Source: Flagellimonas okinawensis (lineage in GTDB: Bacteria > Bacteroidota > Bacteroidia > Flavobacteriales > Flavobacteriaceae). From it: a stretch of DNA of 64,000 nt. Below are positions 11,401-19,869 of this stretch, piece after piece. Numbering within the stretch: the stretch's first letter is position 1; the number at the start of each line of letters is the position of its first letter. Location of the stretch: assembly GCF_029194005.1 (NCBI RefSeq), contig NZ_JARFVA010000002.1:620001-684000 (forward strand). Direction: 5' to 3'. A program made the position numbers and the translations under genes. Below the pieces are notes generated by a model. The model did not search any database, was not told where the DNA came from, and saw only the letters and a list, made by a program, of their open reading frames with translations.

Positions 11401-11728
11401 CGGTATCGTTAGTTATTTGCGAAGCGTCCGTGGCATCCTTAAAATTGAAATTGCCTTGATTTATATAAAGTTTATCCGCTTTTTGGTTGGAGGTGAAATA
11501 TAAATCGACCAATCCATCCCCGTTAAAGTCACCTGCGGCAACACCTGCACCGTTATAGAAGTAAAGATAATTTAGAATGTTCAGTTCTGGAGTATGATCA
11601 AGTTGGTTCACAAAATCTACTCCGGTCTCGGCAGGGCTTTTTAAAACAAATAGTTGGTCTGGTTTGTTTTTATTACATGCTGAAAAGGTAAAGAGTATTC
11701 CAAAAAGTATACTGAGCGGTGCTCTCAT
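8435..11728 (-). CDS. VCBS/FG-GAP repeat lipoprotein with ASPIC/UnbV domain (paralog 1, first in operon)
   Basis: About 1097 residues. The open frame extends to a TTG at 11740, but ATG at 11726-11728 gives the proper lipoprotein signal MRAPLSILFGILFTFSAC and is the better start. Repeats such as GDFNGDGLVDLYF and DYDLDGDLDMYLM fill both halves around a UnbV-type centre (NIPTRGYMSAKD, then IQIIWPKGN). It opens the four-gene operon. A perfect palindromic terminator lies about 120 bp upstream, after susD, so this operon either has its own promoter in 11729-11846 or depends on read-through. I could not find a convincing promoter there. Confidence 0.87.
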   Translation of the reverse strand: MRAPLSILFGILFTFSACNKNKPDQLFVLKSPAETGVDFVNQLDHTPELNILNYLYFYNGAGVAAGDFNGDGLVDLYFTSNQKADKLYINQGNFNFKDATDASQITNDTGWTTGVTHADVNNDGLLDIYICKVGDHETIRGQNLLYINQGNDEQGIPTFKEEANLYGLDFIGYSTQAAFFDYDLDGDLDMYLMNHSVNPNRSYGKGSRRKIVDSMSGDILYKNENGKFIDVSKEAGIFQGTIGYGLGLAISDINNDGYPDIYIGNDFFENDYLYINQKDGTFKDIISLDDKKLGHTTHFSMGNDIADINNDGLTDILSLDMLPEDLETYKTSGLEYPFPVYQQYLKNGFSPQYMSNTLHLNLDGENFGEIANLSGIDATEWSWGGLFADYDNDGKKDLFISNGIQGVTNDMDYINYISNEEIQQNIQKGLSNKDMELIERLPKKKVQNYFYKNSDGTSFKNVTKKWGPTIDSYSNGSVYADLDNDGDLDLVVNNVNQEAFVLENTLKGNNFLKIQFKGTEKNKFGIGAKAIVYGINGKSVQENIPTRGYMSAKDNSLNFGIGKDSIIDSIQIIWPKGNYQTLRNIKANQVLTVSSSNATVNFDAKDRPATRSPFDIQKRVDFTHKEYPTLDFDRNPLIPFAYSNEGPSVAVADINNDGLEDLFICGGKKQASKLYVQTAEGGFTEHQPELFESDSTNEDIDQVFADIDNDGDMDLIVVSGGNEFTNGKPLQPRLYRNNSGMFTKENSLSEIEVNASKIGAVDIDNDGDLDLLITSNAVPTKFGVKSQQFLLQNDGTGKFQNVTNAMAPHLLDIGNIKDFVWQDIDGNGFKDLIVAGHWSPVSLFINDGKKLIEQKNNGLDYTNGWWNTIELADMDNDGDLDILAGNWGLNTKFSASLERPVTVYINDFDGNGSIETVVTHFHGERETAFASKDELAKQMPFLNKKFLFYKDFAKASLEELFGDEKLEQAIKRKVYTLSTTYFENNGNNTFTAKALPQLVQASPVNDIYFVKNDKQRINEILMVGNNFEISTQLGRLDASHGIILENDENGNIRWKQTMGISGAARKIEKIVIDGNEEFIITMNDDAPIFLVKKQNNK

Positions 11729-11846
11729 AGCTTTTATCAATTGTGGGGATAATATAAAGAAATCCCTAGGAGGTTTTCGGAAGACAGAGATTAATCTTTT
11801 TCTAAAAAACGATTAATTATTTATTAATGCACATTTGTTTAAAATG

Positions 11847-11872
11847 AAAAGACCACCAATTGGTGGTCTTTT
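11847..11872 (-). terminator. Perfect 26-bp palindromic terminator after susD
   Basis: AAAAGACCACCAATTGGTGGTCTTTT is a perfect inverted repeat. Read on the minus strand it gives a GC-rich stem and ends in a T-run, as a rho-independent terminator should. It lies 34 bp after the susD stop and about 120 bp before the first VCBS gene, so it separates the susCD unit from the VCBS operon. The symmetry would let it work in both directions. Confidence 0.8.
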
Positions 11873-11905
11873 CTTATATATAAAACAGCTTAAACTTTGA
11901 ATTTT

Positions 11906-13426
11906 CTAGTAGCCTGGATTCTGAACCAAATTTGGGTTAGAAATAATAGCTGTTGCTGGAATAGGGAATAGGTTTTTGGTGTCATCACCTGATACCTCTT
12001 TGTAAGACCATGGTGAAGTAAATTGACCAAAACGAATCAAGTCATTTCTTCTCCATTGCTCACCATATAATTCCCTTCCTCTTTCATCAATAAGGTCTTG
12101 CTCAGTTACACTTCCTAGCGGTGAAGCACCTCTAAGTGTTCTAAGTTCGTTTACCAATGCAGTTGGGTCTCCGCCGCTTCTCAAGATTGCTTCTGCTTTC
12201 ATCAAGTGTGCATCGGCATATCTAAATACCACTTTGTGGTTGGCGAAGGCACCGTTCGCAGGATTGTACTTGATTACCCTGATACCAGTTCTTTCGTTGT
12301 TACCAAGAAGTCCTGGAAGTTCTTTGGTGTAAACCAATGGTGCTCCGGTTCTGTCTTTGTAAGCATTTCCGTTGGCATCATATTGCTGACCAATCAAGAA
12401 ACCATTACCAATTCCGAAGTTTGTTCCATCTGTTGGTACAAATCCTCTTCTTTCTTCTTGACCAGAGCCTGGAGTGTTGATGTTTGGATCACCTTCGAAC
12501 AAATCGTAGAATTCGGCAATTGTGGTGAATCCGTTCCATCCACCAGCTTGGTCAGGAACAATTTGATTGTAGTGCAATGTGTTCCAGATATTATTACCAA
12601 CACTGGATGTGGTAAAGAAAATAGTTTCTGAATCAACATCGGATGTAAACAATTCAAAGTATCCTTCCTCTAAAGCAAATCCTTCTGCAGCAATATCATC
12701 TACTAGGCTAATTACTTGTTGCATATCGGATGAATCAGGAGATCCTGACCCAGTGTAAATGTGCTTGTTCAAATAAAGTTTGGCCAATAGAATCATGGCT
12801 GCGGCCTTTGATGCTCCAACCAAATCCTCACTTGGACCGATGGATGGAAGTGCAGGAATAGCTTCGGTCAAATCAGTTACGGCAAAATCAAATGCTTCAG
12901 CCCTAGTCATTACCGTTGGATTAACGTCCGGTCCTTCATCTGGAGTCCTAAATGGTACTTGTCCAAAAAGGTCAATCAACCAAAACATGCTATATGCTCT
13001 TAGGAACTTAGCTTCGGCAACCTGTTGAGGAGTAGCGTTACTTCTACTGTCTATAATAGTTGTCGCATTATAAACATTACTGTTTTGATCGTTCCAAGTA
13101 TTCTTTACTCTTTGGTGGGTAGTACTCCAAGTGTGAGAGTGCAATGTTCTCCAAACACCATTGTCACCCCAGTCGGTTCCACGTGTTGGCACTACAAACT
13201 CATCGGTACTTACCTCTGTAAGTGCATAAAGGTTTTCTTGGCTTTCGGTTTGTCCCCTTACGGCATTGTACAATGCTGTAAGACTCGCCCCAGGTTGGAC
13301 CCCTGTAAATTCACCGCTTAAGTCAGTGAAAATGGAATCCGTCTGTTCAATTTCCAAATCTGTACAACCCAACATCGCAAGTGAGATTGCCCAGATGTAT
13401 AATTTATTTAGTTTAATAGCTTTCAT
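11906..13426 (-). CDS. susD-like: SusD/RagB family outer-membrane glycan-binding lipoprotein
   Basis: 506 residues, a usual SusD length. The N-terminus ends its signal in LAMLGC, so Cys is lipidated and the protein sits on the cell surface. Family features are the helical TPR-like segments around AEAKFLRAYSMFWLIDLFG and the C-terminal RGRELYGEQWRRNDLIRFG, followed by an ending of the type LFPIPATAIISNPNLVQN. SusD proteins cap a SusC transporter and capture oligosaccharides. The gene follows susC after 11 bp and is closed by the palindromic terminator, so susC-susD is a two-gene unit. Substrate is inferred only from the adjacent GH13 gene: possibly alpha-glucan. Confidence 0.95.
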   Translation of the reverse strand: MKAIKLNKLYIWAISLAMLGCTDLEIEQTDSIFTDLSGEFTGVQPGASLTALYNAVRGQTESQENLYALTEVSTDEFVVPTRGTDWGDNGVWRTLHSHTWSTTHQRVKNTWNDQNSNVYNATTIIDSRSNATPQQVAEAKFLRAYSMFWLIDLFGQVPFRTPDEGPDVNPTVMTRAEAFDFAVTDLTEAIPALPSIGPSEDLVGASKAAAMILLAKLYLNKHIYTGSGSPDSSDMQQVISLVDDIAAEGFALEEGYFELFTSDVDSETIFFTTSSVGNNIWNTLHYNQIVPDQAGGWNGFTTIAEFYDLFEGDPNINTPGSGQEERRGFVPTDGTNFGIGNGFLIGQQYDANGNAYKDRTGAPLVYTKELPGLLGNNERTGIRVIKYNPANGAFANHKVVFRYADAHLMKAEAILRSGGDPTALVNELRTLRGASPLGSVTEQDLIDERGRELYGEQWRRNDLIRFGQFTSPWSYKEVSGDDTKNLFPIPATAIISNPNLVQNPGY

Positions 13427-13437
13427 AGAAATATTTT

Positions 13438-16400
13438 TTAAAAAGTTGCACTAACACCTAATGTAACTGTTCTAGACCTTGGGAAAGCTGTGTAATCGAT
13501 TCCCAATGATGGTATGTTGTTCAAAGATTTTGGTACGTTCACCTCTGGATCAAGACCTGAGTAATCTGTGATGATAAACAAGTTCTGACCAATCAAGGAT
13601 AAACGCAAACTTTGAAGAGCCCCATCTCCGCTCAACGGTACGTTGTAGCTCAAAGAAGCGTTCTGAAGTCTTAGGAAGTCTCCTTTTTCCAAAAATCTTG
13701 TAGAAACGTCAGCTGCGTTGGCATTAGATTCACCGTTGGTAAGTACATCTGTTGTAATGTTTTTACCAACACCTATAATACCCGCAGTGAAGTATGCATT
13801 TTGTGTGTTGTTGTACACATAGAATCCATATTGTCCGGACAAGAATGCATTAAAGTCCCAGTTTTTGTAGGAAGCACTTGTGCTAATACCTAAGTTAACT
13901 TTAGGCAATGCACTTTTTCCAACAAACTCCTGAACATCACCGTTAGGATAAACTGATATACCATTTTCATCAAATCCACCAAACTCTCTCAAATAATAAG
14001 AGAACAATGGTTGTCCACCGGCCAACAACTGGGCAAATGCACCAGTAAGTCCGTTACCGTTAATTTCACCTGTTTGGATTTGACCATCAAAATCTTCAAC
14101 CATGTTGTCATTATAAGCAAAGTTGAATCCAAGGTTCCAATTTGCATCTTCCATTTGAATGATATCATAATTCATGGAAACTTCCACACCTTGGTTAATT
14201 ACTTTAGCATCTAAGTTACCAAAGTAGAATGGCTGAGGAGATGGCTGAGCCGCCTCTTGCTGAAGCAATAGGTCGTTTGTAGTCTTGTGGTAAAGGTCGA
14301 TTGTACCAGAAAATCTGTTATTGTCGAAACCAAAATCAAGACCAATGTTAGCTTGGGCAGTTTCCTCCCATTTCAAATCATCATTTGTAAACGATTGAAT
14401 AGCTAGACCAGGAGCATTAATGTTCTGGTTTTGGTCGATTCCTATACCTGCAAATCTTTGTCTAACTGTAAAGTTACCATAACCTAGACCTTCTTGGTTA
14501 CCGGTAATACCATAACCAACTCTAAGTTTAAGTGTTGAGAAAGCATCTCCGATAAAATCTTCTTCGTTCAATTTCCAAGCGATAGCACCGGAAGGGAAAT
14601 AACCATATTGGTTATTAGGACCAAAACGTGAAGATCCATCAACTCTCAATGTTCCTGTGAAGATATATTTGTTAGCGATGGAATATTCAGCTCTTCCAAA
14701 GAAAGATTGAAGCTCATCGGTTGTGTCAAAATAGTCTCCTGCAACTGCACTGATCGGAACACCTGATGGACTGTCCACATCAAAAGTTCCTGGTTCATCT
14801 ACGAACAAACGGTTAACAAAAGTTCTTGTACTGTTGTATCCAAATTGTTGGTAGCTACCTGGTAACTGGCTTTCGATTGCAGAAGCGGCAGTTCCCAAAT
14901 CAGCGATCATTCGGTTTAGATCAGTAGACCCGAAACCTAGACCGGTAATATTTTTACCAGCTCTTTGATAGCTTTGGAAAGAGTAACCTACCAAAGCGGT
15001 CAAGTGTGAGTTTTCAAACTCTTTATCGTAAGTCAATGTTACATCCAAAAGCTTACCTGTTACATCAATAGCACTTAGGGCTCCTTGACCTTGTCCAGGT
15101 GCATTACCGATACCAGTGGAAAGTGCAGACTGTACTTGATATTTTTCTGAAGTTGAATCATCGTAACCAACGGCAACTTTAGCTTTCAAGTTTTCATTGA
15201 TGCTGTATTCAGCAGATACGTTACCTAAAAATCTATCTGTATGGGTAACATCATCATAATAATTCAATAGCTGTAGTGGATTGATTTCACTACCGCCAGT
15301 AGAAAATCCTGTTCTTGCTGGCCATGTTGGGTTTGCAAAATAAGCAGCACCTAACAAATCCCCTGTAGAACCAGAGTTATTACTGATTGCACCACCATCA
15401 TCATTGATTCTCGATACGGTAAGGTTGGCATCAATTTTCAACTTGTTGTCAAAAAATCTTTGCGATGCGTTGATCCTACCTGTCAATCTTTCTTGGGCAT
15501 AACCTTCAACAACACCAAATTGTTTTCCGTAACCAAATGAGGCACGAACGTTTCCACTTCCGTAGTTTTTGGCGTAAGAAAGGTTTTGGTTCTGTGAAGC
15601 AACACTTCTTAAGATCAAATCTTGCCAATCGGTATTGCTACCAAAATCCAAAGCACTTGGGTCTCCTCCATATTCTGGCAATGCGGTTAAAAACTGATCT
15701 CTATCCAACAGGTCAAAAGTTTTGGCCGGTGTAGAGTAGCTAAGGTTGGAAGTAAATTCAAACCTTCCTTGGCCAGTTTTACCACTTTTAGTTGTAATGA
15801 TAACAACACCATTTGCACCACGAGAACCATAAATGGCAGTAGCGGATGCATCCTTAAGGATACTGATGCTTTCGATATCATTTGGGTTTAGGAAGCTCAA
15901 TGGGTTTTTGGAAGAACTTGTTCCAGTACCTACATCAGCACCTCCTGCAGAAGTGTCTTCACCTGTCAATGGCATTCCATCCACCACAAATAATGGGTTG
16001 TTGTTGGAACGTACAGAACTTGTACCACGAATCCTCACGTTAATACCAGCTCCTGGTTCACCACTGCTCTGGGTAATCTGTACACCAGCTGTTTTACCTT
16101 GGATCAACTGCTCAGGTGATGAAATAACACCTTGGTTGAAGTCTTCCGAAGTAACAACGGCTACAGCACCAGTTGCATCGTCAACCGTTGTCTGCCCATA
16201 ACCGATGATTACTACTTCGTCCAAAGCTTGTGCATCTTCTTCCAAAGTAACATCGAGGCTCGACTGACCGTTCAGTGCGATTTCTACGGTCTTGTAACCA
16301 ATGTAGCTGAAAACCAATGTGGCTGCATCCTCAACATTGTTAAGGGTGTAGTTACCATCAAAATCGGTCTGCGTACCATTGGTAGTGCCTTTCACCAAAA

Positions 16401-16524
16401 CGCTCGCTCCCGGCAACGGCCCATTTGCATCCGAAACGGTACCTGATACTGTCTGAGCTTTTGCCAGCCCAAAGCATAAAAATGCCCCAAGCAACAGAAA
16501 GCTTTTTAGTAGCGTAATCTTCAT
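13438..16524 (-). CDS. susC-like: SusC/RagA family TonB-linked outer-membrane transporter
   Basis: 1028 residues. Order of parts: signal peptide (MKITLLKSFLLLGAFLCFG), a carboxypeptidase-regulatory-like domain (VSGTVSDANGPLPGASVLVK), a TonB-box region near ALDEVVIIGYG, the plug with the SusC signature KDASATAIYGSRGANGVV, then a large beta-barrel ending in an aromatic residue (TLGVSATF). It imports oligosaccharides with TonB energy and works with the SusD lipoprotein downstream. The gene is divergent from the LacI-type regulator. A 16-bp inverted repeat about 95 bp before the start codon is a candidate operator. Confidence 0.96.
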   Translation of the reverse strand: MKITLLKSFLLLGAFLCFGLAKAQTVSGTVSDANGPLPGASVLVKGTTNGTQTDFDGNYTLNNVEDAATLVFSYIGYKTVEIALNGQSSLDVTLEEDAQALDEVVIIGYGQTTVDDATGAVAVVTSEDFNQGVISSPEQLIQGKTAGVQITQSSGEPGAGINVRIRGTSSVRSNNNPLFVVDGMPLTGEDTSAGGADVGTGTSSSKNPLSFLNPNDIESISILKDASATAIYGSRGANGVVIITTKSGKTGQGRFEFTSNLSYSTPAKTFDLLDRDQFLTALPEYGGDPSALDFGSNTDWQDLILRSVASQNQNLSYAKNYGSGNVRASFGYGKQFGVVEGYAQERLTGRINASQRFFDNKLKIDANLTVSRINDDGGAISNNSGSTGDLLGAAYFANPTWPARTGFSTGGSEINPLQLLNYYDDVTHTDRFLGNVSAEYSINENLKAKVAVGYDDSTSEKYQVQSALSTGIGNAPGQGQGALSAIDVTGKLLDVTLTYDKEFENSHLTALVGYSFQSYQRAGKNITGLGFGSTDLNRMIADLGTAASAIESQLPGSYQQFGYNSTRTFVNRLFVDEPGTFDVDSPSGVPISAVAGDYFDTTDELQSFFGRAEYSIANKYIFTGTLRVDGSSRFGPNNQYGYFPSGAIAWKLNEEDFIGDAFSTLKLRVGYGITGNQEGLGYGNFTVRQRFAGIGIDQNQNINAPGLAIQSFTNDDLKWEETAQANIGLDFGFDNNRFSGTIDLYHKTTNDLLLQQEAAQPSPQPFYFGNLDAKVINQGVEVSMNYDIIQMEDANWNLGFNFAYNDNMVEDFDGQIQTGEINGNGLTGAFAQLLAGGQPLFSYYLREFGGFDENGISVYPNGDVQEFVGKSALPKVNLGISTSASYKNWDFNAFLSGQYGFYVYNNTQNAYFTAGIIGVGKNITTDVLTNGESNANAADVSTRFLEKGDFLRLQNASLSYNVPLSGDGALQSLRLSLIGQNLFIITDYSGLDPEVNVPKSLNNIPSLGIDYTAFPRSRTVTLGVSATF

Positions 16525-16618
16525 AAATAATTAATTTTAAGTTTAGTTAATTTTAATTCAAGTGTTAAACATATATAAAAAAAAGGTTAATCTAAATTTA
16601 GGTATATTGCAAAATATT

Positions 16619-16634
16619 ACGAAAACGGTTTCGT
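16619..16634. promoter_or_regulatory. Candidate LacI-family operator
   Basis: ACGAAAACGGTTTCGT has 6-bp inverted arms (ACGAAA/TTTCGT) around a CG-containing centre, the general shape of operators bound by LacI-family repressors. It lies between susC and the lacI-like gene. Assignment to this regulator is inference from position and symmetry. Confidence 0.5.
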
Positions 16635-16765
16635 GTTGATAACTTTGAAGTGTACGAGTATGACAAAACTTAAATGGTTAGTTTGCTGTTATCTCAAATT
16701 AAAGAAATGAGAACTGTGAAATCCACAATATCTCAACTAATATAGCAATTTTATTCTTTGAACAA

Positions 16766-16773
16766 TAGTTTTG
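16766..16773 (+). promoter_or_regulatory. Possible -7 box for the lacI-amylase unit
   Basis: TAGTTTTG matches the Bacteroidota -7 consensus TAnnTTTG exactly. It is about 130 bp upstream of the TTG start, so the leader would be long. No TTTG -33 element is seen at the usual spacing. Confidence 0.3.
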
Positions 16774-16896
16774 TGTTTAAGAAGATTTTTCAAGTTTTGG
16801 TTTTCTTTATGTTAAAAAGTGGGATTTTTATACCTACTTGTAACGTTAATCAGTAATTTCCGAAGCTGAATTTAAGTTCTTTTAAAAGTTTCACAA

Positions 16897-17916
16897 TTGA
16901 AAGCAAAGATTACCCTTAAAGACATAGCCCGAGAACTGGAAGTGTCCATTTCCACAGTTTCCAAAGCACTAAAGAACAGTGAGGAAATCAGTAGGGACAC
17001 TAAAGAGAAAGTACAGGCCTTCGCCAAACTCTACAATTACAAGCCCAATAATATTGCAATAAGCCTCAAGAACAAGCGCACCAAAAACATTGGTGTGGTG
17101 ATTCCCGATATCGTGCACCATTTTTTTACGACCGTAATTCGTGGAATTGAAAAGTATGCCAACGCAAGAGGTTATAACGTAATTGTTTGTCTGTCCGAAG
17201 AATCCTTTGACAAAGAGGTGATCAATATGGAGATGCTGGCCAATGGAAGTATAGATGGATTTATCATGTCCCTCTCGTCGGAAACGCAAGAGAAAGCTGA
17301 TTACAACCATCTTAAAGAGGTTACCGAACAGGGGATTCCAGTGGTGCTCTTTGATCGGATTACCCACGAAGTGGAATGCGACAAGGTAATTATCGATGAT
17401 GAATTGGGTGCGTACCAGGCCACCAAAAAATTTATTGATCAAGGCAAAAAGAAGATTGCATTGATTACCACCGACGATTATTTGAGTGTAAGCGAGGCCC
17501 GTACCAGAGGATACCGAAAGGCACTTGAGGAAAGCCCGATGGGAATCGATGAGTCCTTGATCTTAAAATTGCCCTCCATGGAATTGGACGAGGCCGCCAT
17601 CAAGGCCTTTTTAAATAAAATGGACCCTGATGCTGTTCTTTGCGTCAATGAAATATTTGCTGTTTATAGTATGAGATTGGTACAGGAAAAGGGATTAAGA
17701 ATTCCAGAGGATATATCATTTATCGGCTTTACCGATGGTGTGTTGTCCAAATATGCCAATCCTAGCCTAACAGTTGTGGCCCAACATGGTGAAAAAATGG
17801 GGGAGGTCTCAGCTAAAATGTTGATAGATAAAATCGAAAGCGAAGCCGAGGAAGAAACCTATCAGACCAAAATTTTGGAACCAACCCTGGTAATTAGGGA
17901 TTCCATTGCCCATTAA
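16897..17916 (+). CDS. LacI-family transcriptional regulator
   Basis: 339 residues from a TTG start; no ATG in frame fits better, because the helix-turn-helix begins within a few residues (ITLKDIARELEVSISTVSKA). The DNA-binding headpiece covers about residues 4-55. A periplasmic-binding-protein-like sensor domain follows, starting KNIGVVIPDIVHHFF and containing IDGFIMSLSS and PEDISFIGFTDG. Length is standard. It is divergent from susCD and only about 30 bp upstream of the GH13 gene, so it most likely controls both in response to a sugar. The candidate operator upstream of susC supports this. Confidence 0.93.
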   Translation: MKAKITLKDIARELEVSISTVSKALKNSEEISRDTKEKVQAFAKLYNYKPNNIAISLKNKRTKNIGVVIPDIVHHFFTTVIRGIEKYANARGYNVIVCLSEESFDKEVINMEMLANGSIDGFIMSLSSETQEKADYNHLKEVTEQGIPVVLFDRITHEVECDKVIIDDELGAYQATKKFIDQGKKKIALITTDDYLSVSEARTRGYRKALEESPMGIDESLILKLPSMELDEAAIKAFLNKMDPDAVLCVNEIFAVYSMRLVQEKGLRIPEDISFIGFTDGVLSKYANPSLTVVAQHGEKMGEVSAKMLIDKIESEAEEETYQTKILEPTLVIRDSIAH

Positions 17917-17945
17917 TTATCCGCTTTAATTTACTTTACTTAGGT

Positions 17946-19817
17946 ATGAAAACGAATCGTATCCTGATTTTTTTACTATGGATTGCCACATTATATTCAT
18001 GTAAGCAACAATCCAACCAAAAGCCGTCTCCTGTTCCAATGAAAAAGAAAGAAGTAGTATACCAAGTATTCACCCGTCTTTTTGGGAATACAAATACGAC
18101 CAATAAGCCGTGGGGTACCATCGAAGAAAATGGAGTAGGCAAGTTTTCTGATTTTTCCGATCGGGCACTGGCCGAAATCAAGGACCTTGGAATCACCCAT
18201 ATTTGGTACACCGGAGTACCTCACCATGCTGTAATTCGGGATTATACCGAATATGGTATATCAAATGATGATCCAGATGTGGTAAAAGGAAGGGCGGGTT
18301 CACCATACGCAGTTAAGGATTACTATAACGTAAATCCCGATTTGGCAACAGATCCTGCCAAAAGATTGGAAGAGTTCAAGGATTTGATCCAGCGAACACA
18401 CAAAGCTGGTCTAAAAGTGATCATCGATATAGTGCCCAATCATGTGGCAAGAAATTATGAAGGGTTGACCAACCCAGAAGGTGTGGTGGATTTTGGGGCT
18501 ACGGATGATACATCCAAAGAATATGATGTAAACAATAATTTTTACTATATCCCCGGTGAAGCTTTTAAGGTACCGGAATGGCAAGATGGTTATTTGCCTC
18601 TTGGTGGGGACCTTAATAGGTTAGTAGATTCTAAATTTAAAGAAGATCCGGCAAAATGGACCGGAAATGGATCTCGGTTGGCCCAGCCACACTTTAATGA
18701 TTGGTACGAAACAGTTAAGATCAATTATGGAGTGCGTCCGGATGGTACCAAGGATTTTGCCGAATTGCCCGAAGAGTACCGTCAAAAGGACTATAGGGAG
18801 CACCACAAGTTTTGGGAACAAAAAACCTTGCCGGATTCATGGCAAAAGTTCAAGGATATCACCCAATACTGGTTGGACTTTGGTGTGGATGGCTTTCGAT
18901 TTGATATGGCCGAAATGGTACCGGTAGAATTCTGGAGCTATCTGAACTCCAATATTAAAATGAAAAACCCCGATGCATTTTTATTGGCGGAAGTGTACAA
19001 TCCTAATCTATATCGTGATTATATCCATAAGGGGAAAATGGATTACCTCTACGATAAAGTTGAGCTGTATGACAGTATAAAGCACATTATGAAAGGTTAT
19101 GGTTGGACGGACCATATTCCAGTTATACAAAAAGGTATGGAGGACATAGAGCACCATATGCTCCACTTTTTGGAAAACCATGATGAACAACGAATCGCAA
19201 GCCCCGATTTTGCAGGAAATGCCCAACTGGGAAAACCGGCAATGGTAGTTTCTGCTACGATAAGTACATCACCTACGATGATTTATTTTGGACAAGAAGT
19301 GGGTGAGCCGGGCGCGGAAGATGCAGGTTTTGGAAAACCCACGAGAACTTCCATTTTTGATTATATCGGGGTGCCCAACCACCAACGGTGGGTCAACAAC
19401 AAAAAGTACGATGGCGGACAATTGTCGGATGAAGAAAAAAGTCTAAGGCAATTTTACAAACGTCTGCTCAATTTCACCATAACTAGTGAGGCTTTGATGG
19501 GCGATTATCAGGAAATTCACTTTTACAATAAGGACAACACGGAAGGATACGATCATCGAGTCCTTTCTTATGTGCGTTGGAGCGATAATGAGAAACTCAT
19601 AATACTCTCAAATTTTGATGAGCATAAAGCATATGATTTCAACTTTAAAGTACCACCAGAAGTAATTGCTTCATGGGGGCTCGAGAATGGTGAATATTCC
19701 TTGACCGAGGAGTTAAATAGGAAGATGGTCACCAAGATGGTCGTCAAAAATGGAGGAGGTGAAATTCAATTGGAATTGGACCCGTTGGAATCCTACATTT
19801 TTAAGGTGAGCGATTAG
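17946..19817 (+). CDS. GH13 alpha-amylase family lipoprotein
   Basis: 623 residues; the signal MKTNRILIFLLWIATLYSC marks a lipoprotein. The GH13 TIM-barrel is complete: conserved region I VIIDIVPNHV, nucleophile Asp320 in GVDGFRFDMAE, acid/base Glu349 in LLAEVYNP, and transition-state Asp413 in FLENHDEQR. A small all-beta domain at the C-terminus follows. It should cleave or transfer alpha-1,4-linked glucose on the cell surface or in the periplasm; exact specificity cannot be read. It sits directly behind the LacI-type gene, opposite susCD, which makes this a small alpha-glucan-type utilisation locus. Confidence 0.93.
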   Translation: MKTNRILIFLLWIATLYSCKQQSNQKPSPVPMKKKEVVYQVFTRLFGNTNTTNKPWGTIEENGVGKFSDFSDRALAEIKDLGITHIWYTGVPHHAVIRDYTEYGISNDDPDVVKGRAGSPYAVKDYYNVNPDLATDPAKRLEEFKDLIQRTHKAGLKVIIDIVPNHVARNYEGLTNPEGVVDFGATDDTSKEYDVNNNFYYIPGEAFKVPEWQDGYLPLGGDLNRLVDSKFKEDPAKWTGNGSRLAQPHFNDWYETVKINYGVRPDGTKDFAELPEEYRQKDYREHHKFWEQKTLPDSWQKFKDITQYWLDFGVDGFRFDMAEMVPVEFWSYLNSNIKMKNPDAFLLAEVYNPNLYRDYIHKGKMDYLYDKVELYDSIKHIMKGYGWTDHIPVIQKGMEDIEHHMLHFLENHDEQRIASPDFAGNAQLGKPAMVVSATISTSPTMIYFGQEVGEPGAEDAGFGKPTRTSIFDYIGVPNHQRWVNNKKYDGGQLSDEEKSLRQFYKRLLNFTITSEALMGDYQEIHFYNKDNTEGYDHRVLSYVRWSDNEKLIILSNFDEHKAYDFNFKVPPEVIASWGLENGEYSLTEELNRKMVTKMVVKNGGGEIQLELDPLESYIFKVSD

Positions 19818-19869
19818 GTTCACTTTTTCATTTTCAAATTGTATTTTTAGGCATCAAAACCGAACCAAA

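Larger units (their letters stand above)
16525..16896. promoter_or_regulatory. Divergent susC / lacI control region
   Basis: This 372-bp AT-rich spacer must hold the promoters for susC (minus) and the LacI-type regulator (plus). Visible in it are the ACGAAA..TTTCGT inverted repeat at 16619-16634 and an exact Bacteroidota -7 box TAGTTTTG at 16766-16773 on the plus strand, although no clear TTTG -33 box sits at the usual distance. I see no small gene in it. Confidence 0.6.

Noticed and set aside
12206-12657. Long frames on both strands inside susD
   Set aside because: They are shadows of a strongly conserved susD gene.
16525-16618. Possible susC -7 box TATGTTTA on the minus strand
   Set aside because: One mismatch to TAnnTTTG and no -33 TTTG at a usual distance; not strong enough to list.
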